A stretch of 64,000 bases of DNA from Scedosporium boydii. Taxonomy: Eukaryota > Ascomycota > Sordariomycetes > Microascales > Microascaceae. The position numbers and the translations under genes were made by a program. Under the pieces are notes generated by a model, which was not told the DNA's origin, did no database searches, and worked only from the letters and a program-made list of their open reading frames with translations. The DNA lies in assembly GCA_002221725.1 (NCBI GenBank), contig NJFT01000038.1, positions 62,001-126,000 of the forward strand. Direction: 5' to 3'. Shown here one piece after another: positions 46,960 to 56,900 of this stretch. Position 1 is the stretch's first letter, and every line of letters starts with the position of its first letter.

Positions 46960-49900
46960 ATGAGCACCTGGATGAATGAATCCGTTGCTCCCAACCACAA
47001 TGGAAACATCTTCCCTCACATGAACGACCCGTCGCTATCCGGTGCCATGATGGACCCTTCCACTGCGTTCATGGCCAACGCTGGCCAATTCAATCCCGCC
47101 CAGTTTCAGAATCCTCAGCAGCCAATGAACCCCCCGATGCCTAATGGCGCGATGCGAAATGCCTCCCCGACCTACCAGAACCCCGTTTATCAAACCAACC
47201 CCGTAATACCATCGAAACGTCCGCGCCCTCACGAAGATGTAATAGCTTCATCTCCGCGACAGAATCCCGGCATGCTCCCGCCGTCGCGGTCACAAACACC
47301 GCAACAGGGCGCGTTTCCCGGTTTTCAACCGACGCCTCAACAGAACCCCGGCCAGCCACAATACCCTCATCTCCAGCCAAATGGTTCTGCGAACGCAACT
47401 CCATCTCCGATGATGGGCAACCAACAACTACGACCCGGAAGCGTTCCCCAACGCGTCTCGACTGCATCACCTCATCCCTTTTCCCCGAGCACGCAACAGT
47501 TTGCACCTCAGGGCTCGCCCGTACCCTCTGATCACGGCACGCCTCAGCCGAACCCATACATACAGAATATGGCTCCCGGGTTTAACCCCAACATGGGCGC
47601 GATGCCGACTCCGACGCGTCCATCCCAGAGCCCGAACCCAATGGCTGGGGGAATGCAAATGATGCCTCAGCAAATGGGTCAACCGATGGCCCAGCAGATG
47701 CCGCAGATGCCCCCGATGGGTATGCCGCAGGGGATGAGCCCGCAGCAGATGGCGCACATGCAGCAGCAGATAAACCAGATGTCAAATCCCATGTTCCACC
47801 CTCAAATGCAGCAGGCTCGTACGGCTGCAGAGCAACAAAAGCTTTATCAGATGCAGCTCCAACGGCAAATGCAACAAGGAAACATGCAACAAATGCATGG
47901 CATGGCCAATATGCAGATGCCTCCCCAGATGCACCCCCAAAACATGCAAGCCGGTCGCGGGATGATGGCGAAGCAGCCGGTTCAGGGGCCCAACGGCCAC
48001 CAAATGCAGCAGCCTGGTATGAGGCCGCAAGCGCGTCCTATGCCGCGACCAGACCCCGAATCGTTCATGAAGAATTTGACGGCCTTCATGAATGCCAAGG
48101 GACTGCCGTTGGACGTTAGCCCGACGCTGGCAGATCGCCCAGTCAATCTCCTGTTGCTCTTCCAGCAGGTGCAATCAAGGGGCGGTTTCAAAGCCGTCAC
48201 TGCCGCAAACATGTGGCCTCATGTCTCGAGTCAAATAGGTTTCCACCCCGTCCAAATGCCCGCGGCACCGCAGATGCTGAGAGCAATCTATGATCGCAAC
48301 CTCCTTAAGTTCGAGGAGGCGTTGATGGCTCAGAATCAAAGGAAGATGATGCAGCAGCAACAGCCTCACCTCCAGGGCCAGCCTCAACCCCAGGTTCAAC
48401 AGCAGCAGGCACAGCAGCCGCCTGTCGTCCAGGGCCAACCTATCCCTTCGAACCAGGTACCCGCCACCCCAACTAAGCAAATGGGTCGCGGCCAGCCTCA
48501 AATGATGCCCCAAGGCCAATCCCCGATGCCAAGAGCTGGTCCCCACCCGCCAACACCGAAGGCTATGCAGCCTGGGCAGCAACCCGCTGTTAACGGCTTC
48601 TCCGGTCCCCACGGGCCTCAACCTGGCCAGGCAAATATGCCAGCAGCCCATGTCCGAAATAATCTCTCGCGAAATATCGACCCGGCGTCCGGCGGCCCGA
48701 CCGGGGAGTTCCAGATGCCGTCTCCAGCCCCTGGCAAACCTGGTGCCATGTCTTTCCCCGGACATGGTCCTACCAGCGTACCTGTCCCCGGAGCCACGGC
48801 TGTTGGTCAGCCGTTTCCCCGCCCCGTGCACGACGATGAGTATTCGCCTTGCTCTCGGCAGCAGTCTACCTATGGAGGCGTGAACCTAGAGTCTGCCAAC
48901 AAGCTTGGCATTGAGTTGGAAATCATGAAGCCCGATGTACCGCCAGTTGATGAGCTCGGTTTTATCGACATCCAAGCGCTGACGCGCAGTATCCAGAGTG
49001 GCATCCACGGGGAGGTTCGCCTTGCCCTCGACACGCTGGCCGCCGTTTCGAACTCCCCAATGAGACACCACTTCCTCCAACTTCAGTATTGCGACGACCT
49101 GATTGATGTCCTGCTTGACTGCGCCGAGGAGCAGGTCGAACTTCTCGCCGAACACACAGTTCAGGTCTCGGATGAGATCCTCCTTACCCCTTACGAAGAT
49201 GTTGTCCGGGCCTGTCGGGTGGAGCAATTGATGGTTCGTGATGTTTCTGCTTTCGGCTCTCAAGAATATGAACTTGATAGAGCGGTGGATCGCCTAGTCT
49301 GCATTACAACGATCCTCAGGAATCTCTCTTTCCCAGGAGAAGAAAACCCAAATCATCTCATTCTTGCCAACGAGGAAGTCACCAAGTTCCTCTGTGTCGT
49401 CATTAGGTATATTGGTACGCGTACCATGCTGCTGAGAACGAACGCGAATACACTCGACTTTATGAAGGACGTGGTGGTCCTTTTGTCCAACCTCTCGGTT
49501 CTACTAGAAATCCCTGGTCGCGAGCAGGCCATGTGTCTCTTACAGTTCCTCTTGGCTTTTGCCCCTACTCCAGGACCGAGCTTCGCTGATGGTTACATGT
49601 ACTTTGTGTCATACGACCCCGCCCTTCATCCTTACCTCCCTCACGCAGTTGACTCGTTGGCGAAGCTATTGGCGCGGGATGAGCCGAATCGGTCACACTA
49701 CAAAATCATCTTTTCCGCCGATGCCGACAGCCCGAACCCTTACGACCTGCTGACACGCGCTTTCGGCCTCGCGATATCACCCATCCCTGAACAACCACGC
49801 GACGGCCGGCCGCCTCATCTACCACCTCTCGTCGAAGCTAGGAAGCCGTTCGTAATGCAAGGATTACTCGCTGCGGAGATCCTGGCATCGATTGCCCCTG

Positions 49901-50250
49901 GCTACGAGGCCGGCATTGTTAAGACGTGGCTTTCGTGTCACAACGGTCTATCGCAAAGGATTTACCGTCTAATACAGCTGGTGGCTAGTCAATTCGATAA
50001 CCCTCCACGAGGCCCAGGACGGGGACAGCCTCGGTCGGATGATTCGCTTCTGTGTCTTGTGGTCTTGGGTGTCACACTCCTTCGCCGTCTGATGGAGAAA
50101 TCGAGGGACCCAAGCAACCCCGCATCAATCCCACCGTCAGCCTTGCCCACTTCAGACTCTGTTCTTTCAGCGATGATGATGACCTCGCCAGAGTGGACGA
50201 AGGAGGGTGTGCTGCAGCAGTTACTGAGCTTCTTGACGCTAGACTCATAG
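46960..50250 (+). CDS. SWI1: SWI1-like ARID subunit of the SWI/SNF complex
   Basis: Swi1 is a DNA-binding subunit of the nuclear SWI/SNF chromatin remodeller. The ORF of 1096 residues is uninterrupted from the ATG (CAGTCATGAG). Residues 1-350 are low-complexity and rich in P, Q, M and N, as in Swi1/ARID1 proteins. The ARID domain follows at about 365-450 (ESFMKNLTAFMNAKGLPLD, LLLLFQQVQSRGGFKAVTA, NMWPHVSSQIGF). A second Q/P-rich linker follows (~460-620). The C-terminal part (~650-1090) is helical, with armadillo-like segments (ILRNLSFPGEENPNHLILAN, VVLLSNLSVLLEIPGREQAM) found in Swi1 C-termini. Nothing is broken. An unusually long gene-free region lies upstream. Confidence 0.93.
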   Translation: MSTWMNESVAPNHNGNIFPHMNDPSLSGAMMDPSTAFMANAGQFNPAQFQNPQQPMNPPMPNGAMRNASPTYQNPVYQTNPVIPSKRPRPHEDVIASSPRQNPGMLPPSRSQTPQQGAFPGFQPTPQQNPGQPQYPHLQPNGSANATPSPMMGNQQLRPGSVPQRVSTASPHPFSPSTQQFAPQGSPVPSDHGTPQPNPYIQNMAPGFNPNMGAMPTPTRPSQSPNPMAGGMQMMPQQMGQPMAQQMPQMPPMGMPQGMSPQQMAHMQQQINQMSNPMFHPQMQQARTAAEQQKLYQMQLQRQMQQGNMQQMHGMANMQMPPQMHPQNMQAGRGMMAKQPVQGPNGHQMQQPGMRPQARPMPRPDPESFMKNLTAFMNAKGLPLDVSPTLADRPVNLLLLFQQVQSRGGFKAVTAANMWPHVSSQIGFHPVQMPAAPQMLRAIYDRNLLKFEEALMAQNQRKMMQQQQPHLQGQPQPQVQQQQAQQPPVVQGQPIPSNQVPATPTKQMGRGQPQMMPQGQSPMPRAGPHPPTPKAMQPGQQPAVNGFSGPHGPQPGQANMPAAHVRNNLSRNIDPASGGPTGEFQMPSPAPGKPGAMSFPGHGPTSVPVPGATAVGQPFPRPVHDDEYSPCSRQQSTYGGVNLESANKLGIELEIMKPDVPPVDELGFIDIQALTRSIQSGIHGEVRLALDTLAAVSNSPMRHHFLQLQYCDDLIDVLLDCAEEQVELLAEHTVQVSDEILLTPYEDVVRACRVEQLMVRDVSAFGSQEYELDRAVDRLVCITTILRNLSFPGEENPNHLILANEEVTKFLCVVIRYIGTRTMLLRTNANTLDFMKDVVVLLSNLSVLLEIPGREQAMCLLQFLLAFAPTPGPSFADGYMYFVSYDPALHPYLPHAVDSLAKLLARDEPNRSHYKIIFSADADSPNPYDLLTRAFGLAISPIPEQPRDGRPPHLPPLVEARKPFVMQGLLAAEILASIAPGYEAGIVKTWLSCHNGLSQRIYRLIQLVASQFDNPPRGPGRGQPRSDDSLLCLVVLGVTLLRRLMEKSRDPSNPASIPPSALPTSDSVLSAMMMTSPEWTKEGVLQQLLSFLTLDS

Positions 50251-50920
50251 ACTGAGCGCAGTCTCTCATTTTTGAAGGGGGGAGGGGATCGTAATGCAAT
50301 CCTACACCTGTTGGAACTTAGATAAACGCAAACCATAGTGGAGTGATACTCACTATGGTTTCGGATCTCCTGCAGAGATGATGGGCATCGCGTTCCCTTC
50401 TGTCTCTTTTTTTCCTTTTTTTTTCTTAGAACGGAGTTGGACGGAGGGGTTTACGGAAGGTTGGCGTGTGAATGGATGCGTACTTGCTAGATATTGGTTA
50501 CAAGCCTTTTGTTTGGAAATGGTGCCGTGGAGGCGAAGTAGGGGCGGTGTTCGAATATCAAAGTTTCAAAGATCAGGTCTGGCTCGTGTTGGCTCGCGAG
50601 CGACGTGTAGAGTAGTGCAGAGTGTTCTTGTACAATTGCATTGGGATATTATGAAACTTGAGCCCGCTAGCTCTTTATTCTTCAATATTGTACACGCCGT
50701 GATGGGCCTCTATAAGTTGTGGAGGTGGAGGCATTACTTCTCCCTTAGTGTGACTTAGAACTCTGTCGGGTTCGATATCCAAGCTGCTTATGATATAGCC
50801 GACCTTGCTCTCCAACTCCTAACCTTAGCGTACATGTGGTTGTATAGGGATAATCTGGCGCAATATCGGGATTGCGTCCTCTCTTCTATTTTTCTTCATC
50901 GCGTAGATGTAGTCCAGCTT
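50251..50920. other. Convergent 3' region of SWI1 and mL49
   Basis: This holds the two facing 3' UTRs. A T-rich run lies near 50405-50430. No gene is seen; a 126-codon frame at 50378 has no protein-like features. Confidence 0.45.
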
Positions 50921-51405
50921 TTAAAAGCCCTTGGTCTTGAGCCACTCTGTGATGCTAGGAACGTGTGATCCCTATCGACGGATCTGTTAGCAACTGAAAA
51001 ACGAAAAGAGGAGGATCCGCCATAGAACTATTCAAGTATTGACAGCATTGGGATGTGGAGTACCTTCACGACGACATGTCCCGTCACAGGGTTCAAAGAA
51101 ACATCCGCCTTATCCACGCCAAGCGCCTCCTGAACATCAGCCTTCAGCGCAAGGGCATCACCATCTATACGGCGGATCAGCGTCGTGCGCTTGGAGCCGC
51201 CGGCCTGGATGCGGAGGTAGACGGGGAGCCGGTTCGATTTTGTGCGGGAGACGAGGTAGGGTGTGGATGTGGTGGTCGCGGAGGTCGCGGCGGAGGTGGC
51301 TGTGGTTGTGGAGGAGGGGATGGTGAGGGATTCGGTTGCGTAGAGGCGGATTGGGAGGGTGGGTAGGCGGGTGGGAAGGGTCTGGGCGAGGCGGAAGAGG
51401 CGCAT
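50921..51405 (-). CDS. IMG2: Mitochondrial large ribosomal subunit protein mL49 (Img2)
   Basis: This protein belongs to the Img2/mL49 family, a component of the mitochondrial 54S ribosomal subunit. Two inferred exons are 51405-51064 and 50971-50921. The 92-bp intron has a GTACTC donor and a GATAG acceptor. The product is about 130 residues. The N-terminus (MRLFRLAQTLPTRLPTLPIR) is Arg-rich and lacks acids, as in a mitochondrial presequence. The conserved core follows: NRLPVYLRIQAGGSKRTTLI, then RRIDGD, ALKADVQEALG and NPVTGHVVVKG. The short last exon encodes SHVPSITEWLKTKGF, the characteristic Img2 end. Without splicing the frame would run into a meaningless tail. It is divergent from eIF3e with a 551-bp shared promoter. 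Confidence 0.9.
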
Positions 51406-51956
51406 CTTGGGCGGTTTGGAGGGAGGGAAAGAGAATGAGATGTTTGGTGAGTCGGCCTCCGGGGAGGGAGATGCGGATAATTTACGGGCGCTGGGTTGGC
51501 GGGACCGGTGGTTCTGTCGCTGGCGAGTCGGCCGGCTCGGGATTATATACGTTCACGAGGCTAATTGGGCGAGGGTGCGGCGGCTCTTCTCGACAGTCAC
51601 GATCCAAGCTCGTTCGTTGCTTGAAGTTTTTCTTGGACCTTCACGAAAATCCTCGACGGTCTCTCGCCTGAACACGTGACTGACGCCAAAAAGTGACACT
51701 TGCTGGCAGACGGATCAATCGCGGGTAAACTTAGAACATGGCAAACCCCACACTTGCCCACGAAAATCTCGAAAATCCAAGACCACCCCTCCAGGGCCAT
51801 AATTTTGTGTGGTAGACGACAACCACCCCTCCTGCAACAGAGTCGCCTCCACCGCTTCCCGAAAAACAGAGAGCTCCTGATATTTCCAAGCTCCTTTCAC
51901 CCTCTCTCCGCAGAAAAGTACATACCCAGAAATCCCATTTTCCGCCATTCCCAAAC
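51406..51956. promoter_or_regulatory. Divergent promoter mL49 / eIF3e
   Basis: This 551-bp head-to-head interval lies between a mitochondrial ribosomal protein gene and a cytosolic translation-initiation gene. No reading frame is convincing. The eIF3e-proximal part is C/A-rich (about 51750-51930). Co-regulation is plausible but not shown. Confidence 0.5.
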
Positions 51957-53366
51957 ATGGCGACCGACACCAACCCAGAGGAGTACTCCCTCCTCGACAA
52001 GTTCGCTGGCCAGCTCTCGCGCCACCTCTTCTTCCACCTCCTCGACTTCGAGGCCGGCAAGGCCGCCGACGCCGGCGACGAGCAGAAGGAGCGCGAGGTT
52101 CTCGAGGCCAAGATCAAGCTCCTCGAGGGCACCAACATGAGCGACTACGTCGCGAGCCTGTACTCGCAGCTGCACGGGACGGACCCGCCCGAGAAGTACG
52201 CGAAGCAGAGGCAGGCCGTGCTGCAGCAGATGGAGAAGTTTGTTCAGGATACGGCTAGGCTTTCGGAGTTGCTTATTACGGATGAGGTTGTGAATCACTT
52301 GAGGAGTGACAAGGTTGCTAACTTGGCCTTCCTCGAGAAGGAGCATGGTGTGAGTAACAGCGCTTTTTCTGATTATTTCCCCCCTTCTTTTGTTACGTGA
52401 ATTCGTTGAAATGTGTAGCATGACTGACTGGTATTCTCCTCTCTCTAATAGGTCACTATCGACATGGTCAACGCGCTCTACGACTTCGGCCAGTTCCAGT
52501 TCCGATGCGGTGACTACCAATCCGCCGCCGACCTTCTGTACAAGTTCCGAGTCCTCTCCACCGACAACGACAAAGTTACCAATGCGACGTGGGGCAAGCT
52601 CGCCTCCGACATCCTCACCGCCAACTGGGACTCGGCCGTCGAGGAACTCATGAAGGTCAAGGAGAGCATTGACACCAAGCTCTTCAACAACCCCCGCGCG
52701 CAGCTCGACCAGCGAACCATGCTCATCCACTGGGCCCTCTTCCCCCTCTTCAACCACGAGGCCGCGCGGGATCCCATCCTCGACCTGTTCCTGTCTGCCA
52801 ACTACATCAACACCATCCAGATCAACTGCCCCTGGATCCTCCGCTACCTCGGCGTCGCCATCATCACGGGCCGCGGCCGCACCCGCAACTCCTCTGTCCA
52901 CCAGAAGCAGATCAAGGACCTCGTCCGCTACATCCGCCAGGAAGAATACGAGTACCACGACCCCATAACCGAGTTCGTCTCCTCCCTGTACATCTCCTTC
53001 CAGTTCGACGAGGCCCCGACCGCCCTCGCCAAGGCCGAGCAGCTCTGCCGCAACGACCTCTTCCTCGCCGAGTCGACCGACGTCTTCGTCGACGCCGCCC
53101 GCCACCTCATCTGCGAGAGCTACTGCAAGATCTGCTGCAAATTCTACATCCGCGACCTCTCCGAGAAGCTCGGCCTCAACCCGGACGACGGCGAGAAGTG
53201 GATCGTCAACCTTATCCGTGACACGCGCCTCGATGCTAAGATCGATGCCCAGCAAGGCGTTGTGACGATAAACCACCCGCCTAGCAATGTGCATCAGCAG
53301 GTCGTTGAGAAGACGAAGGGTGTCTTCTTTAGGACTACTGTTATGTCCTCTGCCGTGTCTAAATAG
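51957..53366 (+). CDS. INT6: eIF3 subunit e (Int6 homologue)
   Basis: eIF3e is a PCI-domain subunit of the cytosolic translation initiation factor 3. Exons 51957-52349 and 52452-53366 flank a 102-bp intron (GTGAGT donor, AATAG acceptor), giving 435 residues, the usual length. Signatures include [20 protein letters not shown] near the N-terminus, the helical repeat region with [20 protein letters not shown], and the PCI domain toward the C-terminus with [20 protein letters not shown] and [17 protein letters not shown]. Codon use is strongly C-biased at third positions, as expected for a highly expressed gene. It starts in an AACATGGCG context. Its 3' end faces APC1. Confidence 0.96.
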
Positions 53367-53940
53367 GAGAAGAGACGATGAGGAAGTTGAGGGGAGGCGG
53401 GGGTTTTCCTATAGATTTTTGATTTTGCCATTCATCTTTCTCTCCCCCATGGTTAGATATCGGCAATGTTTTTCTTCTCCAAAAAAAGAACTTGTTTATG
53501 ATGGACGACGAAAAAACGGCAAGCCAAGAAATAGACGCAGTGTATTTAACGGCTAGGAGAGAAGAAAAAAACAGGGCAGGGAATATCTGCATTGCAAGGC
53601 GTTCAGAGAGACAAATCTTAATGGGAGTATCTTTTTTGTTTTCCTTTTTCCGTCTTGTCTTGTTTGAAACTTGGGGAAACGGGGGCTCTCTCTCTGTGTG
53701 TGGTTTTGGGTCCCTTCTTTTCGTGTTTAGTTTGAGGTTGTCTGTGAGGAAGATAGTTGATATAAAAACACCCATTCACCCCATCCATCTTGAGCCGAGT
53801 CCTGATCATAATCTTGGTGTATTATGCTCCCCCCATGATACCGAAGTCTATGTATGACCTTTAAACACCTTTGTTCGACATCATCAAAAAAACATGTTAT
53901 CATTCCTCAATCACTCATACACAATGATCCTCGTTAATTT
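53367..53940. other. Convergent 3' region of eIF3e and APC1
   Basis: This tail-to-tail interval of 574 bp contains the two 3' UTRs. Small frames on both strands overlap each other and show no conserved features. Confidence 0.5.
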
Positions 53941-56900
53941 TCAACCCTCGCGCCCAGCAAGCCAAACGCTCCCCTTCAACCCCTCCACAACCCCCTTCCT
54001 AACCCACCACTCCCCATCCTCCTCCTCTTCTTCCTCCTGCCAAGTCCTACCGCCCCTCCTCCTCTTCTTCTGCTGTATCTGCTCCCGTTTCCTAATCCAC
54101 TCAAACACGAGCTTAAGCCCCAGAAGCGCATCCCGCTCCCCCTTTTCGACGGCCTGCTGCAGTTCCAGCCGTACGTCGACGGCGCTACCGAGGCGGTCCG
54201 GGTCGGCGTCCAGGACCGCGTTGCGATCGGAGGGGGACAAGCCGGCGAGGGCAGGGAGGTTGAAGAGCCATGTGAACGGCGACGGGGTACCTGTGTTGCT
54301 GGTGTGGACCGACGAGAGCTGAGCCGAGAAGGGTGTCGGCTTCGGCGGGCGGCGGCGGAGGTGGATGACCTTTGTGGTATTGGTGGCCGCATCCTTCGCC
54401 ATTGCCGGGGCCGTGGTAGACGAGGAAAGCGTCTGGGGTTTAGCTCTAGGCCGCTTAGTAACAGCGGCGTACGCGGAAAGATCGAGGTCGATGTTCCAAT
54501 ACGTAGGCCCCGCATCCGTCCGCAGACGCACAATATCCTCAAGAGGCGGGAGGAGACACGGTGTATTCTTAAGCAGCACGGCGCCCCCTTTCCTTCCCGG
54601 AGCGGCCGCGTTCTTCTTCAGCTCAATCTTAACGGGAACGCTGACCGGCTGGCCGGTGCCGAAATCCTTAGCGACGAGACACCGCTGGTCCGTCGCGAGC
54701 ACCCAAAAGTGCCTAAAGGCCTGCAGATGTGACCGGTTGTCCATGACCGTCGTCGGGAACACGGGGTAGAACGCCACGAGCAGGCTCGCGATGGCCACAT
54801 CCGTCGTCGCGAACGTGGCGGTGCCGCAGCCGAGGAAGAGCGCGCCGACGGCGAGATGGGCCGCGAGATGGGAGCCGTATGGCGTCGTGGGGTCGTCGCG
54901 TCCGTGGAGGGAGCGGAGGCGGCGGAGGACGACGAGGTCGCCTGTGCCTGCCATGACTATGGAGGCTGAGATGGCGACAATGTCCTGGCAGGTGCGGGCG
55001 TAGGCGCGGGCGAGCTCCTCGTCGTAGACGGGCTGGTCCTCTGAGGTGGGCTCGAGGCGTGTGATGCGTATCAGCTGGTCGAGGAGGGATATGAGGAGGT
55101 CTCGGGCTTCCGTGTTGGCGCTTCCTGCGAACCGGAGACCCAATGCGAAGCAGATTCCGCCGAGGATGCAGAAGAACGGGAGGCTCTTCGTCGTAAGGTG
55201 ATTATAGCCCATTAATAGATGTGCGGCTTGGTATTCCTTTGGAAGACTGTTCTTGACCCATTCTTGGGACGGTTGGATCTTGCTCCAGAGAATCAGGTGC
55301 CTTGCGAGAGTGCGAAGCATAAGAATGTCGGGTCGGATGTAGTCGAACTGGATGATGGAGCTGGGAACATCGATCTTGCGGGCGACGATGTGATCATCCG
55401 ATTTCATATACATTAAAGCGATGGCCATAACAGCACCGGCGGCAGCCCGGTCAAGGATATGGGTAATCTCGACCTTCTTAGCCGTTGTCGCGAGTGCGAT
55501 TAGCTTCTCTGTAAGCCTCATGTCGTGGAGTCCCCTGAGGTCGGGTCCCTTGCCCAAGTTGATGAAACCGAGAGCGAAGCCCGCAGCCAGCCGGTACCCT
55601 TCGCTTCGGAGGGGCTCTTCCTCGTCTTCCTCGTCGATGTGTTCAATCTCCGACATCATCACCTCGCTCATCCGGCGATGTTGGCTGTTGCAGTACAGCA
55701 GCCCTATACCCATGATGCCACTCGTCTGCGTAAGCGGCGACAGGTTAAGCTCGGCAGCGCCGCGTGGTAACATCCTCGTAACATGGACCGACAGCAGCCG
55801 TGTGATGAGGGAATCCATAGTTCCCATGTAGGAGGCGGCAAGACCGAGAAGTAAACCGATTGAAGTCATGGTGTGCTTTGGTGTCAGGTATTTGAAGGCC
55901 ACCCACTTGGCGACTCCCTTCAAATGTCCATTCAAGCCAAGTGCTAGGAGGAATCCGGCATGTCTGTTGCTCAAGTCTTGGGTGGGCTTGTTGTAAAGAA
56001 TCCACGAGGTGTCAATACCCTTAGCGTGAGGGGAGATGGACAGGCCGGCGGATACTCCCTGGTGGAAGAATCCCCAGCAGACTTTCTCCTCGGTAAACTG
56101 CGTCTTGTCGACGCCCACGGTTACGTTTGTGGGCTTGACGACGCAGTTGAGATTGAACCCGCCAATATGGAATTTTTGCGTAAGCAACGGGAAGCGGAGA
56201 CTGTAGTAGAGAAGACCGCGACCGGCAGGAATGGCAAGGGTACCGATTGCGATTCTGGATACAAGTTCCTTTTGCTGTTCCAGATACTCGCTCTCGGTCC
56301 ACCCAGGAACCGGGTCGAGGCGTACGACGCGTGCCTTGTGGGTTGATAGGATGTCCTGGGCTTCGCTTAAGCGCCGGTCTTCCTTGAATAAAGCACGGAT
56401 GATGGACTGAAGTTCGTTGCCCTCGCCGTCGTCACGGCCAACGCTATTGTACTCGTCTAGACTCTGGCAAAGCATTTGGAAATCCCACGAAGCCGTATGT
56501 GTAGAGGCCTATATAGGGTGGGAGGGAACGGGTTAGTGTTGTTCTCTGAGGGGAGACTCAGGTGTTTTGAAACTCACCAGTAATTGACCTGTGTAGGGTC
56601 GAGATCTCTTTGTGGCTGCCGCGACGAGGTTCATATCACTACGATTGACAAGTTCCAAAAGCTCTCTGGACCAGCTGTTAGGTGGGTGGGGCTGGCAACG
56701 CGATATAGCATCCCTGATGGGGATCAAAAGTGCCTCTGGTAATGATTCCATGATCTTTGTTGTGATGCCCGCTTTGTGGATTGCTTCGACGGTCTCAATA
56801 AATAAAGAGCCTGGTTTCAATTGCATGAAGAGCCGTTTCAACATAAAAGTTCTAGGAGTAAGATAGGCAAATCGCTCGGTATTGCGTCGGTTCTTTTCGC

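Noticed and set aside
47141..48831. Several minus-strand frames of 96-218 codons across SWI1
   Set aside because: They are shadows of the Q/P/M-rich SWI1 sequence and are incompatible with its clear ARID-containing frame.
51897..53294. 465-codon open frame on the minus strand across eIF3e
   Set aside because: It is a mirror of the strongly GC3-biased eIF3e gene. Its composition (long V/E/L/G runs) is not protein-like, and it overlaps a well-supported gene and its intron.
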